Positions 1 through 7,765 of a DNA stretch of 64,000 bases are shown here, piece by piece. Within the stretch, counting starts at the first letter, position 1, and every line of letters starts with the position of its first letter. A program made the translations under genes and the position numbers. The stretch is from the NCBI RefSeq assembly GCF_000737195.2, contig NZ_JALM01000009.1:124001-188000 (forward strand), written 5' to 3'. The stretch is from Sciscionella sediminilitoris (lineage in GTDB: Bacteria; Actinomycetota; Actinomycetes; Mycobacteriales; Pseudonocardiaceae). The notes under the pieces were generated by a model. The model saw only the letters and a list, made by a program, of their open reading frames with translations, made no database searches and had not been told where the DNA came from.

Positions 1-2
1 GC

Positions 3-173
3 GATTTCCCGCCGCGCACGGTCGCGACGATCGTCCGGGATCTGCTCTCCGGCGCGCTGCTGCGGCTGCTCGGCACCCCGGATCTGGATGTTCAGGAATA
101 CACCCGCGAACTGGTCGCCCTGTGCCAGAGCGCTGTTCATGGAGGCTGCGCTGTCGAAGGGAACACGGCATGA
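3..173 (+). CDS. C-terminal end of a regulator, probably TetR/AcrR family (5' end outside window)
   Basis: An open frame enters from the left edge and stops with TGA at 171-173, giving a 56-residue tail rich in leucine and alanine helix (RDLLSGALLRLLG, YTRELVALCQSAV). This looks like the last helices of a TetR ligand-binding domain, but the DNA-binding part is outside the window, so the family call is weak. The stop overlaps the next start as ATGA, suggesting co-transcription with the downstream hydrolase. Confidence 0.5.
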   Translation, partial: DFPPRTVATIVRDLLSGALLRLLGTPDLDVQEYTRELVALCQSAVHGGCAVEGNTA

Positions 174-1336
174 CCGAGATTCACGGCACGATCGCCCCCG
201 GATTCGAGGCGGTCGGCGAGGCGTTCGCGCGCAACCTCGCCGAAGGAACGGAGGTGGGCGCGGCGGTGGCCGTGTACGCCGAGGGCAGGCCGGTGGTGGA
301 CCTGTGGGCGGGGCTCGCCGATCCGGAAACCGGCCGCGCCTGGGAACGGGACACCCTGCAGCTCGTCTACTCCACCACGAAGGCCGCGACCGCCGCCTGC
401 GCGCTGCTGCTCGTGCAGCGCGGCGAACTGGACCCGGACGCGCCGGTCGCCGAATACTGGCCGGAGTTCGCCGCGGCGGGCAAACACGGCATCCCGGTCC
501 GCTGGCTGCTCACCCACCAGGCGGGATTGCCCGCCCTGGATCGCCCGCTCGCCCGCGATGCCGCACTGGAGTGGGATCCGATGGTCGAGGCGCTGGCCGC
601 GCAACGGCCGCTGTGGGAACCGGGCACCGCGCACGGGTACCACGCGCTCACCTACGGCTGGCTGGTCGGCGAGGTCGTCCGCCGGATTTCCGGGCAGAGC
701 CTGGGAACCTTCTTCCGGGAGCAGATCGCCGAACCGTTCGGGCTGGACTTTCACATCGGGCTGCCCGTGCCGGAGCTGCCCCGGGTGAGCAGGCTCGTGC
801 AGCCGCCACCGGACTTCGACCGGTCCATCGACCTGGACGCGCTCCCCGAACCGATCCGCGAGCTGGCCAGGGCGTTCGCCGATCCGGATTCGCTGACCCG
901 GCGGGCTTACGGCTGCGTGGAACCCGCGCTCGACCACGACGCGGAGGCCGAACAGTGCGCCGAAATCCCCGCCACGAACGGCATCTGCACCGCCCGCGGG
1001 CTGGCGCGGTTCTACGCCGCGCTGATCGGTGAGGTGGACGGGCGACGGCTGCTCAGCGCGGAAACCCTCGCCGCGGCCACCACCGAACACACCAGGGGAC
1101 CGGATCTGATCACGCACCTGCCGTTCCACATCGGACTCGGTCTCGGCCTGCCCACCCCGGAGACCGCCTGGTATTCGCCGAGCGCGTTCGGGTTCTCCGG
1201 GCTCGGCGGTTCGCTCGGCTGCGCCGATCCGGAGACCGGCCACGCCTTCGGGTACGTGATGAACCACATCCGCACCGGACCGGAGGCCGATCAGCCCGCG
1301 GCGAAGCTCACCGCCGCGTTGCTGAACGATTGCTGA
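170..1336 (+). CDS. Serine hydrolase of the class C beta-lactamase / EstB-type esterase fold
   Basis: A 388-residue protein with the S-x-x-K signature at residues 68-71 (STTK) after the usual 'LVYSTTKA' context, a Tyr-containing second motif near residue 156 (GYHALTYG) and a C-terminal FSGLGGS segment in the place of the third beta-lactamase box. Length and motif order fit EstB/LovD-like esterases and acyltransferases rather than secreted beta-lactamases; no signal peptide is seen, so it probably acts in the cytoplasm. ATG at 170 was chosen because it overlaps the preceding stop as ATGA and gives the family's normal N-terminus. Substrate unknown. Confidence 0.85.
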   Translation: MTEIHGTIAPGFEAVGEAFARNLAEGTEVGAAVAVYAEGRPVVDLWAGLADPETGRAWERDTLQLVYSTTKAATAACALLLVQRGELDPDAPVAEYWPEFAAAGKHGIPVRWLLTHQAGLPALDRPLARDAALEWDPMVEALAAQRPLWEPGTAHGYHALTYGWLVGEVVRRISGQSLGTFFREQIAEPFGLDFHIGLPVPELPRVSRLVQPPPDFDRSIDLDALPEPIRELARAFADPDSLTRRAYGCVEPALDHDAEAEQCAEIPATNGICTARGLARFYAALIGEVDGRRLLSAETLAAATTEHTRGPDLITHLPFHIGLGLGLPTPETAWYSPSAFGFSGLGGSLGCADPETGHAFGYVMNHIRTGPEADQPAAKLTAALLNDC

Positions 1337-1444
1337 AGATGCGCCCGGCAGGCCCCGGAAACTCAGGATTCGCACAGTTTTCCGGCTCAGCCTTGGCGTG
1401 GACGGCGGCGAACCGGTCGCCGCCGCACGCGAAGGAGGATGCAG

Positions 1445-1918
1445 ATGCAGCACAGGACGAAGCTGGTCGGCGGGATCGCCGCCGCGGTGCTCGCGATCTC
1501 CGGTGTCGGTGCCGGGGTCGCGGCCGCGGAGACCCAGCCCGCCCCGCAACCCTCGGCAGACCAGCAGCAAGCCCAGAACCAGGACCAGAAACCGCAACCG
1601 GGCAAGAAGAAGCACCGGTCCCCGCTCGCCAAGGTCTCGCACGGCGAGCTGACCATGGAGGGCAAGAAGCACCGGGTGGTCGACATCCAGCGCGGCGCGG
1701 TGACCGCGGTCAACACCTCCTCGATCACGGTGCGCAGCTCGGACGGGTTCACGAAGAGCTATGCGGTGAACGACAAGACCAAGGTGCGCGCGGTGCCCGG
1801 GAAGAAACCGGAGAAGATCACCGATGTGCACACCGGGGACGAGGTCGGGATCCGCGCGGACAAGGCGGGGAACACCTCGACCGCGACCCTGATCGCCGAC
1901 CGGGGCGCGGGCAAGTAG
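1445..1918 (+). CDS. Secreted DUF5666-like beta-strand protein
   Basis: A 157-residue protein with a signal peptide (KLVGGIAAAVLAISGVGAGVAAAE), a Pro/Gln-rich linker (about residues 30-55) and a C-terminal domain of short beta strands (GAVTAVNTSSITVRSSDG, VNDKTKVRAVPGKK, GDEVGIRADK) typical of DUF5666/OB-like repeats. Start chosen at the second ATG because AAGGAGG at 1432-1438 lies six bases upstream of it; the ATG at 1439 overlaps that site. It is convergent with the histidine kinase that follows. Role unknown; probably exported and possibly a partner or target of the adjacent two-component system (inference). Confidence 0.75.
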   Translation: MQHRTKLVGGIAAAVLAISGVGAGVAAAETQPAPQPSADQQQAQNQDQKPQPGKKKHRSPLAKVSHGELTMEGKKHRVVDIQRGAVTAVNTSSITVRSSDGFTKSYAVNDKTKVRAVPGKKPEKITDVHTGDEVGIRADKAGNTSTATLIADRGAGK

Positions 1919-1922
1919 CGGC

Positions 1923-3221
1923 TCAGCCGGAAAGCGGCAGCGTGAGCTCGAACGCGGCTCCGCTGCCGCTTTCCGGTGCCACGCAACGAAGTTCGCCGCC
2001 GTGCGCGCGGGCGTAACCGCGGGCGATGGCGAGCCCGAGCCCGCTGCCCTCCGGGCGCCGCGCCCGCGCCGGATCGAGCCGGACCAGCCGGTCGAAGATG
2101 CGTTCCCTCTCCTGTTCGGGAACCCCGCGGCCGGAGTCGGTGACCCGCAGCAGGGCGAAACCGTCGGCAGCGCGGATATCCACGTTGATCCGGCCGTCCT
2201 CCGTGCTGGCCTGCGCGGCATTGTCCAGCAGGATGGCCAGGATCTGGGTGACCCGCGCCGGATCCGCGTACACCGTGGCCGTTCCGTGGACCGAGGCGCG
2301 CATCCCGTTGTGCGCCAACCGGATCCGCTGGCATTCCGCCTCGGCGAGTCCGTGCAGCTCGAGCGGTTCGCGGTCCAGGCCGATCCCGACATCCAGCTTG
2401 GCCAGATCGAGCAGGTCCTCCACGAGCTTGGCGGCGAGCCGGGATTGCCCGCGCAGCAGGGTGAGCAGCCGCTCCCGTTGCTCCCGTTCGAGTTCGCCAC
2501 CGCCGAGCAGTACCTCGGCCACCGAGGACATTCCGGCGATCGGGGTGCGCAGCTCGTGTGCCGCGTCCGCGACGAACCGGCGGGTGCTCTGCTCCGATTC
2601 GCGCGCCTGATTCTCCGCGCCCTCCAAGGCGTTCAGCATCTCGTCGATGGCCGCGGCGGTGCGGCCGATCTCGGTGTCGGTGCGCCGCGGGGCGAGCCGG
2701 TTTCCCCGTTCACCGGCCGCGATCCGGCGCGCCATGCCCGCCATGGTGTCCAGCGGGGCGAGCGCCATCCGGACCACGAGGATGATCAGCACGGTGGTGG
2801 CGGCGAGCGCCACGATGCCGGTGATGATCAGTACCCGGATCAGCGTGCCCTGCGCCCCGGAGAGCAACCGGGTCTCCGGGGCGAGGATCAGCCGGGAGCC
2901 GTCGCGCAGCCGGACGGTCCTGCTGTCCTCGCGGTCCTCACCGGGCACCCGGCCGTAGACGCGGCCATCGGGCAGATCGAGCTCGGCGCGCACCGAACGC
3001 CGGTCGAGGCGGCGGACCAGTTGCTCCGGTGGTACCCCGCGCGCGTCGAGCTGGCGGGCGAGCCGCACCCGGTCACCGAGCACCGTGTTCACCGCTTTCG
3101 CCGATTCCGCGGAGAACAGCAGCCCGACGGCGAGCACGGTCGCGGCGAGGACCGCGAGGAACACCGCGAGCACGGCGACCAGCACCCGGCGCCGCAGCGA
3201 GGTCGTGACCAGGCCGGTCAT
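1923..3221 (-). CDS. OmpR-type sensor histidine kinase
   Basis: A 432-residue membrane kinase: first membrane helix at about residues 10-36, an extracytoplasmic segment of roughly 95 residues, second helix (LIITGIVALAATTVLIILVV), HAMP linker, HisKA box with phospho-acceptor His (ADAAHELRTPIAGM), N box (ILLDNAAQA) and G box (GSGLGLAIARGYARAHGG). Its ATG overlaps the stop of the response regulator (ATGA at 3218-3221), so the two are translationally coupled with the regulator first. Signal unknown. The neighbouring secreted protein and cutinase-like gene hint at envelope-related control, which is inference. Confidence 0.93.
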   Translation of the reverse strand: MTGLVTTSLRRRVLVAVLAVFLAVLAATVLAVGLLFSAESAKAVNTVLGDRVRLARQLDARGVPPEQLVRRLDRRSVRAELDLPDGRVYGRVPGEDREDSRTVRLRDGSRLILAPETRLLSGAQGTLIRVLIITGIVALAATTVLIILVVRMALAPLDTMAGMARRIAAGERGNRLAPRRTDTEIGRTAAAIDEMLNALEGAENQARESEQSTRRFVADAAHELRTPIAGMSSVAEVLLGGGELEREQRERLLTLLRGQSRLAAKLVEDLLDLAKLDVGIGLDREPLELHGLAEAECQRIRLAHNGMRASVHGTATVYADPARVTQILAILLDNAAQASTEDGRINVDIRAADGFALLRVTDSGRGVPEQERERIFDRLVRLDPARARRPEGSGLGLAIARGYARAHGGELRCVAPESGSGAAFELTLPLSG

Positions 3222-3889
3222 TCCGCGGCCTCGGTGCGGAAGACATATCCGTTGCCGCGCACGGTGTGTACCAGGCGAGGGCCGTGCGCCTCCAGTTTCC
3301 GGCGCAGCGCGCTGACGTGTACCTCGACCAGATTCGGGTCGTACTCCTGATAACCCCACACCGCGTCGAGCAGCTGGGTCTTGCTGAGCACCCGCCCGCG
3401 GTGCGCGGCGAGGTAGTCCAGCAGGCGCAGTTCGGTGGCGGTCAGCTCGATCCGGGCACCGCCGCGCAGCACACTGCTCGACTGCGGATCGAGCACCAGC
3501 TCGCCGGTGTCCACCACCGCGGGCAGGCTTCCCGTTCTGCGCAGCACCGAATCCACCCTGGCGAGCAGTTCCTCCAGGACGAACGGCTTCACCACGTAGT
3601 CATCGGCACCGCAGCGCAGCCCGTGCACCCGATCGCCGACCGCGTCCCGGGCGGTCATGATCACCACGCCCGCGCTGCTGTGCGCGCGGATCAGCCCCAG
3701 CAGGGCGAACCCGTCCCTGCCGGGCAACCGCAGATCGAGCAGCACCAGGTCCGGATGGAACCGCACCAGTTCCTGTTCGAGCTCCGCCCCGTCGGCGCGG
3801 GCGAGCGCCTCGTGCCCGGCCCCGGTCAGCGCCGTCTGCACGGCGACCCGGATCGCCTCGGAGTCCTCGATCACCAGTACCCGTGCCAT
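3218..3889 (-). CDS. OmpR/PhoB-family response regulator
   Basis: A 223-residue regulator with an N-terminal receiver (MARVLVIEDSEAIR; phospho-acceptor Asp in LVLLDLRLPGRDG) and a C-terminal winged helix (LSKTQLLDAVWGYQE, VHVSALRRKLE, RTVRGNGYVF). ATG at 3889 starts right at the conserved beta-1 strand; longer frames upstream add only low-quality sequence. It is the first gene of a coupled pair with the kinase. The 150-base region upstream holds an 18-bp inverted repeat (3958-3975) that could be its own operator. Confidence 0.93.
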   Translation of the reverse strand: MARVLVIEDSEAIRVAVQTALTGAGHEALARADGAELEQELVRFHPDLVLLDLRLPGRDGFALLGLIRAHSSAGVVIMTARDAVGDRVHGLRCGADDYVVKPFVLEELLARVDSVLRRTGSLPAVVDTGELVLDPQSSSVLRGGARIELTATELRLLDYLAAHRGRVLSKTQLLDAVWGYQEYDPNLVEVHVSALRRKLEAHGPRLVHTVRGNGYVFRTEAAE

Positions 3890-3957
3890 GGACACATTCT
3901 GTGCCCGGATAGGTGAAATCCGCTGAACGAGGGTGAGCGCACGCTCGCGCACACTAT

Positions 3958-3975
3958 ACGAACACGAGTGTTCGT
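3958..3975. promoter_or_regulatory. Perfect inverted repeat, probable operator
   Basis: ACGAACAC and GTGTTCGT are exact reverse complements separated by GA. The site lies between the divergent response regulator (start 3889) and cutinase-like gene (start 4041), a typical position for a shared operator. The core resembles an actinobacterial LexA box but has a six-base spacer between CGAAC and GTTCG instead of four, so LexA is not favoured. Confidence 0.55.
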
Positions 3976-4040
3976 GATACTTTCCGTGCCGGATTCGCCG
4001 CAGTCCGGAACTGCGGCACTGTGGAACGAGGGGACTCGTG

Positions 4041-4834
4041 ATGAATCTGCTACGAAAACTGCGACCGATAGTGGTCGCGGGGGGGCGGTCCTGGCCCTGT
4101 TCGGGTCGGTGAGCGGTATCGCCTCGGCCGGGACCGCGGCACCCGAGGGCGGGGCGCACTACTACATCCTCATCGGCGGGACCTGCGATGGGCAGGCCGG
4201 AGTCTACGACCAGGCCTGGCTGCAGGGCGGGATCCGCAAGGTCGTGCAGTACCCGGCGGGAGCGGCCGGACTGCCCGGCTGCGACCAGACACCGATGGAC
4301 CAGAGCGTCGCCGCGGGGCATACCGAGGGCGACCGGGTGGTGCAGGAGGCGTTCGGGGAGAACCCCGGCGCGGAATTCACCGTCGTCGGCTATTCGCAGG
4401 GCGCAGTCGTGGCCAACATGGTGCTGAACGACATCGCGGACGGGAAACTGGGCGTGGACAAATCCCGGTTCTCCGCGAAGCTCTACGCCGACCCGATGCA
4501 GCCGGTCGGCCCGCAGAGCAGGGGAATCAGCGCGGTGCTTCCCGCGGGGACCGGGGCGCCCTCACCGTTCGGCGGCTACGTCTCGTTCGGCCCGGGGCGC
4601 ACCGACTTCGGCGGGATCCCCTACATCCGGTACTGCATCGAGACCGACGGGGTGTGCAATTTCGAAACCCCGGAGGCACCGGGCGGATACTTCGCCCAGC
4701 ACCAGTGCTACCAGTGGCTGCGCCCCGACGACCACCGCTCGATCATGGGCGACACCCTGGCCGATGGCGTGTACAACAACGCGTCCACCCCGTTGCCAAG
4801 GCAGAACTGTCACCCGCCCACACCGCCCGCCTGA
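4041..4834 (+). CDS. Secreted cutinase / PE-PPE-type serine hydrolase, apparent frameshift in the signal peptide
   Basis: The mature domain is an alpha/beta hydrolase with nucleophile elbow GYSQGAVVA, an acid in YADPMQP and a His in PDDHRSIMG, plus disulfide-type cysteines, as in cutinases and the mycobacterial PE-PPE domain. ATG 4041 has an upstream GAGGGG and encodes a good signal start (MNLLRKLRPIVVAG), but the seven-G run at 4079-4085 puts it out of frame with the hydrophobic core (GAVLALFGSVSGIASAG) and body. One extra G would give an intact 264-residue secreted enzyme. As written, the body can be reached in frame only from GTG codons such as 3968, which lack a signal sequence. Sequencing error, slippage or true inactivation are all possible. 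Confidence 0.75.
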
Positions 4835-4838
4835 TCCG

Positions 4839-5477
4839 CTACCGCTCGCCGAGCCTGGCCCCGAACAGTTCGCGGGCCAGGCTCACCAGCGGTTCGCGCA
4901 GTTCCGGAAGGCTGGCGCTGTCCCCGGCACCGAGCCGGGTGGTCACCAGCGAACTGGTCGCCGCGACAAGGGCCTCGCAGGCGAACCGGTCCCGTTCGGC
5001 GGTGACCCCGAGGATCCCGATCATCGCGTCCACGAACAGCCGCTGCACCGTGGCGCGTTTGGCCAGCGCCACCGGGCCGGCCGCGTAGACCTCGATCAGG
5101 AAGGTGCGGGCCAGTTCGGGCTCCGCGGCCAGGGTTTCCAGATAGCTCGCCAGTCCCCGGCTCCATCGCTGCAGGGCGGTACCGGTATCGCCGATCGCCT
5201 GCCGGGTCGCCGTACCGAGCCGTTCGACCACCGCGTCGTAGGCGGCGAGGAAACAGTCCTGTTTGTCGGTGAACAGCTCGTAGAAGGTCTCGCGCCCCAC
5301 CCCGGAGCGCCGGAGTACCGCGGCCACCGAGGTCTTCACATAGCCCTGCTCGGCGACCACCCGCGCCATCGCATCGAGCAACCGGGCCCGCTGCACGGCG
5401 CTCACCTGTTCGCGGCTGAGCCCGTGCCGCCCGCGCGTCAGCTTGCCCTTCCCGTGCTCGCCGATCACGCTGACCAC
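4839..5477 (-). CDS. TetR/AcrR-family transcriptional regulator
   Basis: About 212 residues. The N-terminal helix-turn-helix is clear (RARLLDAMARVVAEQGYVKTSVAAVLRRSGVGRETFYELF, followed by DKQDCFLAAYDAV). The C-terminal ligand domain is all helical (LATYLETLAAEPELARTFLIEVYAAG). GTG at 5477 is the preferred start; a GTG at 5468 is possible, and neither has a strong Shine-Dalgarno. It lies just upstream of the GT2 gene's stop, is convergent with the cutinase-like gene (4-base gap), and runs in the same direction as the polysaccharide operon. Confidence 0.85.
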   Translation of the reverse strand: MVSVIGEHGKGKLTRGRHGLSREQVSAVQRARLLDAMARVVAEQGYVKTSVAAVLRRSGVGRETFYELFTDKQDCFLAAYDAVVERLGTATRQAIGDTGTALQRWSRGLASYLETLAAEPELARTFLIEVYAAGPVALAKRATVQRLFVDAMIGILGVTAERDRFACEALVAATSSLVTTRLGAGDSASLPELREPLVSLARELFGARLGER

Positions 5478-5493
5478 CGTAACAGCAACGGCT

Positions 5494-6774
5494 TCACGGC
5501 TCCGGCGCCGAGGAACCGAGTGCCGCTCGTGTCGCGTTCTCCCGCGGGTGGAACGCGGTTCTCGTCGGACTGCGCCAGCGGCCATCGGATGTGCGCAGCC
5601 AGGCCCGTGGCGCGGCGGCGAGCGCGAGCGCGGCGTCCAGCATCCGCAGCGGGAGATACAGCGGTGCCCAGAGCAGGTAGCGGAACCGCCTTTCGGCACA
5701 GGTCACGAACACGGTCAGGGCCACATCCGGGGCGAGCACCCCGATTCCGATGGTCTCCGGCGGTAGGACCGCGGCCACCGGCGGCAGCAGGAAGGACAGC
5801 ACGGCGAGCAGCGGCGCGGCGCACAGCAGCACCCCGGAGAGCACCAGCTCGAAAAGATAGGCGGCGAGCGCGAAGCTGAACACGTCCGGGCGCGGCCGAT
5901 AACGGCGCACCGCCTGCCAGAAACCGAGCGCCCAGCGGTGGGTCTGGCGGACGTATTCGCCGAACCGGTTCGGATCCTGGGTGGTGGCAACGGCATCGAG
6001 GACGAACGCGATCCGGCCGAGCCGGTTGCGGTGTACCTCGAAGGTCATGTTGAAGTCCTCGATCACCAGACCGGGTGCGTCGATTTCCAGGTAGGGCAGC
6101 ACTTTCGTGCGGTACATGCTGGCGAACCCCGGCGCGATCGAGATGGCGTTCGCGTGCCGCCAGGCCTGGCCGAACTTCATCAGCCGCTGCAACAGGGAAT
6201 AGACCCGGGCCCGGTGCGCGGTGAGCAGCTGGGCCAGCGGGGTGCGCGGGGTGGCGGACCATTCGGTGCGCGCGCAGCAGGCGACCACCACGATCTCCGG
6301 ATCGTCGAACAACGGCAGCGCGCGCTCGAAATAACTGGGCGTGAGCCGGGAATCGGCGTCCAGCAGCAGCACCACCGAATACCCCTCGATCAGGCCGAAG
6401 TGCTCGATCCCGTAGCACAGTGCCCGTGCCTTGCCGATGTTCGCCGGGGTGCGGGCGATCCGGACCCCGGCGGATTCGGCGATCTCCTCGGTGCGGTCGG
6501 TCGAACCGTCCGAGATCACGTGTACCTGCCGCGGTGGCAGGGAAGCGGTGATCGCGGCGAGCGAATCGGCGAGTACCGGTTCCTCGTTGTGCGCGGCCAT
6601 CAGCACCGCGACCTCGTCGCGCCCGACCGCACCCGCGCGCGGCCGGTGCCTGCCCGATACCGTGCGGTGCACCAGCCGCAGCCGGTCCTCGAGCAGCCGC
6701 AGCACCCCTGCGGTGGACCAGAAGGTGACGTTCGCGCCCACCACGAGCAACGCGAGCAGCCAGGCTGGGATCAC
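5494..6774 (-). CDS. Processive family 2 glycosyltransferase (membrane polysaccharide synthase)
   Basis: A 426-residue integral membrane synthase. An N-terminal membrane helix is followed by a GT-A domain with LMAAHNEE, ISDGSTD, the DAD metal motif (139-141), ED (239-240) and QTHRW (277-281), the Q-x-x-R-W signature of processive enzymes such as hyaluronan, chitin-oligosaccharide and poly-N-acetylglucosamine synthases. Several C-terminal membrane helices (VLLCAAPLLAVLSFLLPPVAAVL) would form the export channel. GTG at 6774 overlaps the preceding stop as GTGA. It is the last gene of a four-gene operon that also makes a nucleotide-sugar acid, so a uronate- or amino-uronate-containing polymer is inferred. 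Confidence 0.9.
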   Translation of the reverse strand: MIPAWLLALLVVGANVTFWSTAGVLRLLEDRLRLVHRTVSGRHRPRAGAVGRDEVAVLMAAHNEEPVLADSLAAITASLPPRQVHVISDGSTDRTEEIAESAGVRIARTPANIGKARALCYGIEHFGLIEGYSVVLLLDADSRLTPSYFERALPLFDDPEIVVVACCARTEWSATPRTPLAQLLTAHRARVYSLLQRLMKFGQAWRHANAISIAPGFASMYRTKVLPYLEIDAPGLVIEDFNMTFEVHRNRLGRIAFVLDAVATTQDPNRFGEYVRQTHRWALGFWQAVRRYRPRPDVFSFALAAYLFELVLSGVLLCAAPLLAVLSFLLPPVAAVLPPETIGIGVLAPDVALTVFVTCAERRFRYLLWAPLYLPLRMLDAALALAAAPRAWLRTSDGRWRSPTRTAFHPRENATRAALGSSAPEP

Positions 6775-7748
6775 GAAACGCTCCGCAGACTGGCGCGGTT
6801 CGCCGCGACGACCGATTCGATGATCTGCTCGAGCGAGTGCCGGGGCGCGAAACCGACCCGTTCGCGTGCCCGGGTGCAGTCCGGGATCCGGCTGGTCATG
6901 TCCTCGTATCCGGGCCCGTAGGCCGCGGAATAGGGCACCGTGACGATCTCGCTCGCCGATCCGGTCACCGCGATCACCCGCTCGGCGAGCTCGCGGATGC
7001 TGACCGGTTCCGCACTGCCGAGGTTGTACGCCGTGCCGTGCGCCGATTCCTCGGTGAGCAGGGCGTGCATCGCGGGCACCACATCGTCGACATGGCAGAA
7101 ACACCGCACCTGACTGCCGTCGCCGAACACGGTCAGCGGCTCGTTCGCCAGCGCCTGGGCGACGAATCGGGGCAGCACCATGCCGTAGTGCCCGCGCTGG
7201 CGCGGACCCACGGTGTTGAACAGCCGCACCACCACCGCGCCGAGGCCGAATTCCCGGTGATAGCAATAGGTCAGCGCCTCGTCGATCGCTTTCGCGTCCG
7301 CATAGGACCAGCGATTCCGTTGCGGCGCACCGAGAACACGGTCGTCCTCCTCGCGAAGTCCCGGCTTGTCGTTCTTCCCGTACACCTCGCTCGTCGAGGC
7401 GAGCAGCATCGGAATACCGCGCTGGCGCGCCGCCTCCAGCACGGATTCAGTGCCGTGCAGATTGGTCCGCAGGCTGCGCAGCGGGTGGTCGAGGATCGCG
7501 AACACTCCGACCGCGGCGGCGAGATGGAAGATCCCGTCCACATCCCGGGCCGCGTCCAGTACGGTGCCGAGCTCGGCGGCCGAACCGGTGCGCAGCCGCA
7601 GCCGCGGATGCCCGGTGACCGCTGCGAGGTTGTGCTCGGCGCCGGTGGACAGATCGTCCAGCACCACGACCTCGTCGCCGCGGCGCAGCAGGTGCTCGCA
7701 GAGATGGGAGCCGATGAATCCGGCCCCTCCGGTCACCAGGTATCGCAT
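6771..7748 (-). CDS. NAD-dependent sugar-nucleotide epimerase/dehydratase
   Basis: A 325-residue extended SDR: GGAGFIGSH nucleotide-binding motif at residues 7-15, catalytic YxxxK as YADAK, TSEVYG and GPRQRGHYGMVLPRF sugar-binding segments. The family epimerises, dehydrates or decarboxylates UDP-sugars; the SVSIRELAE-type C-terminus is compatible with UDP-glucose 4-epimerase or UDP-glucuronate decarboxylase, and sequence alone does not separate them. ATG 7748 is preferred because GGAG lies about six bases upstream; ATG 7769 overlapping the previous stop would add seven residues. Its position between a UDP-sugar dehydrogenase and a GT2 synthase indicates precursor supply. Confidence 0.9.
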   Translation of the reverse strand: MRYLVTGGAGFIGSHLCEHLLRRGDEVVVLDDLSTGAEHNLAAVTGHPRLRLRTGSAAELGTVLDAARDVDGIFHLAAAVGVFAILDHPLRSLRTNLHGTESVLEAARQRGIPMLLASTSEVYGKNDKPGLREEDDRVLGAPQRNRWSYADAKAIDEALTYCYHREFGLGAVVVRLFNTVGPRQRGHYGMVLPRFVAQALANEPLTVFGDGSQVRCFCHVDDVVPAMHALLTEESAHGTAYNLGSAEPVSIRELAERVIAVTGSASEIVTVPYSAAYGPGYEDMTSRIPDCTRARERVGFAPRHSLEQIIESVVAANRASLRSVS

Positions 7749-7765
7749 GGGTACTCCGTTCCGTG

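Noticed and set aside
137-2500. Very long open frame on the minus strand
   Set aside because: It runs antisense through the beta-lactamase-fold gene and the DUF5666-like gene, has low-complexity Arg/Gly/Pro composition, no domain, and results from high GC in the third codon position.
3958-3975. LexA/SOS box
   Set aside because: The dyad CGAAC-GTTCG has a six-base spacer, whereas actinobacterial LexA sites need four.
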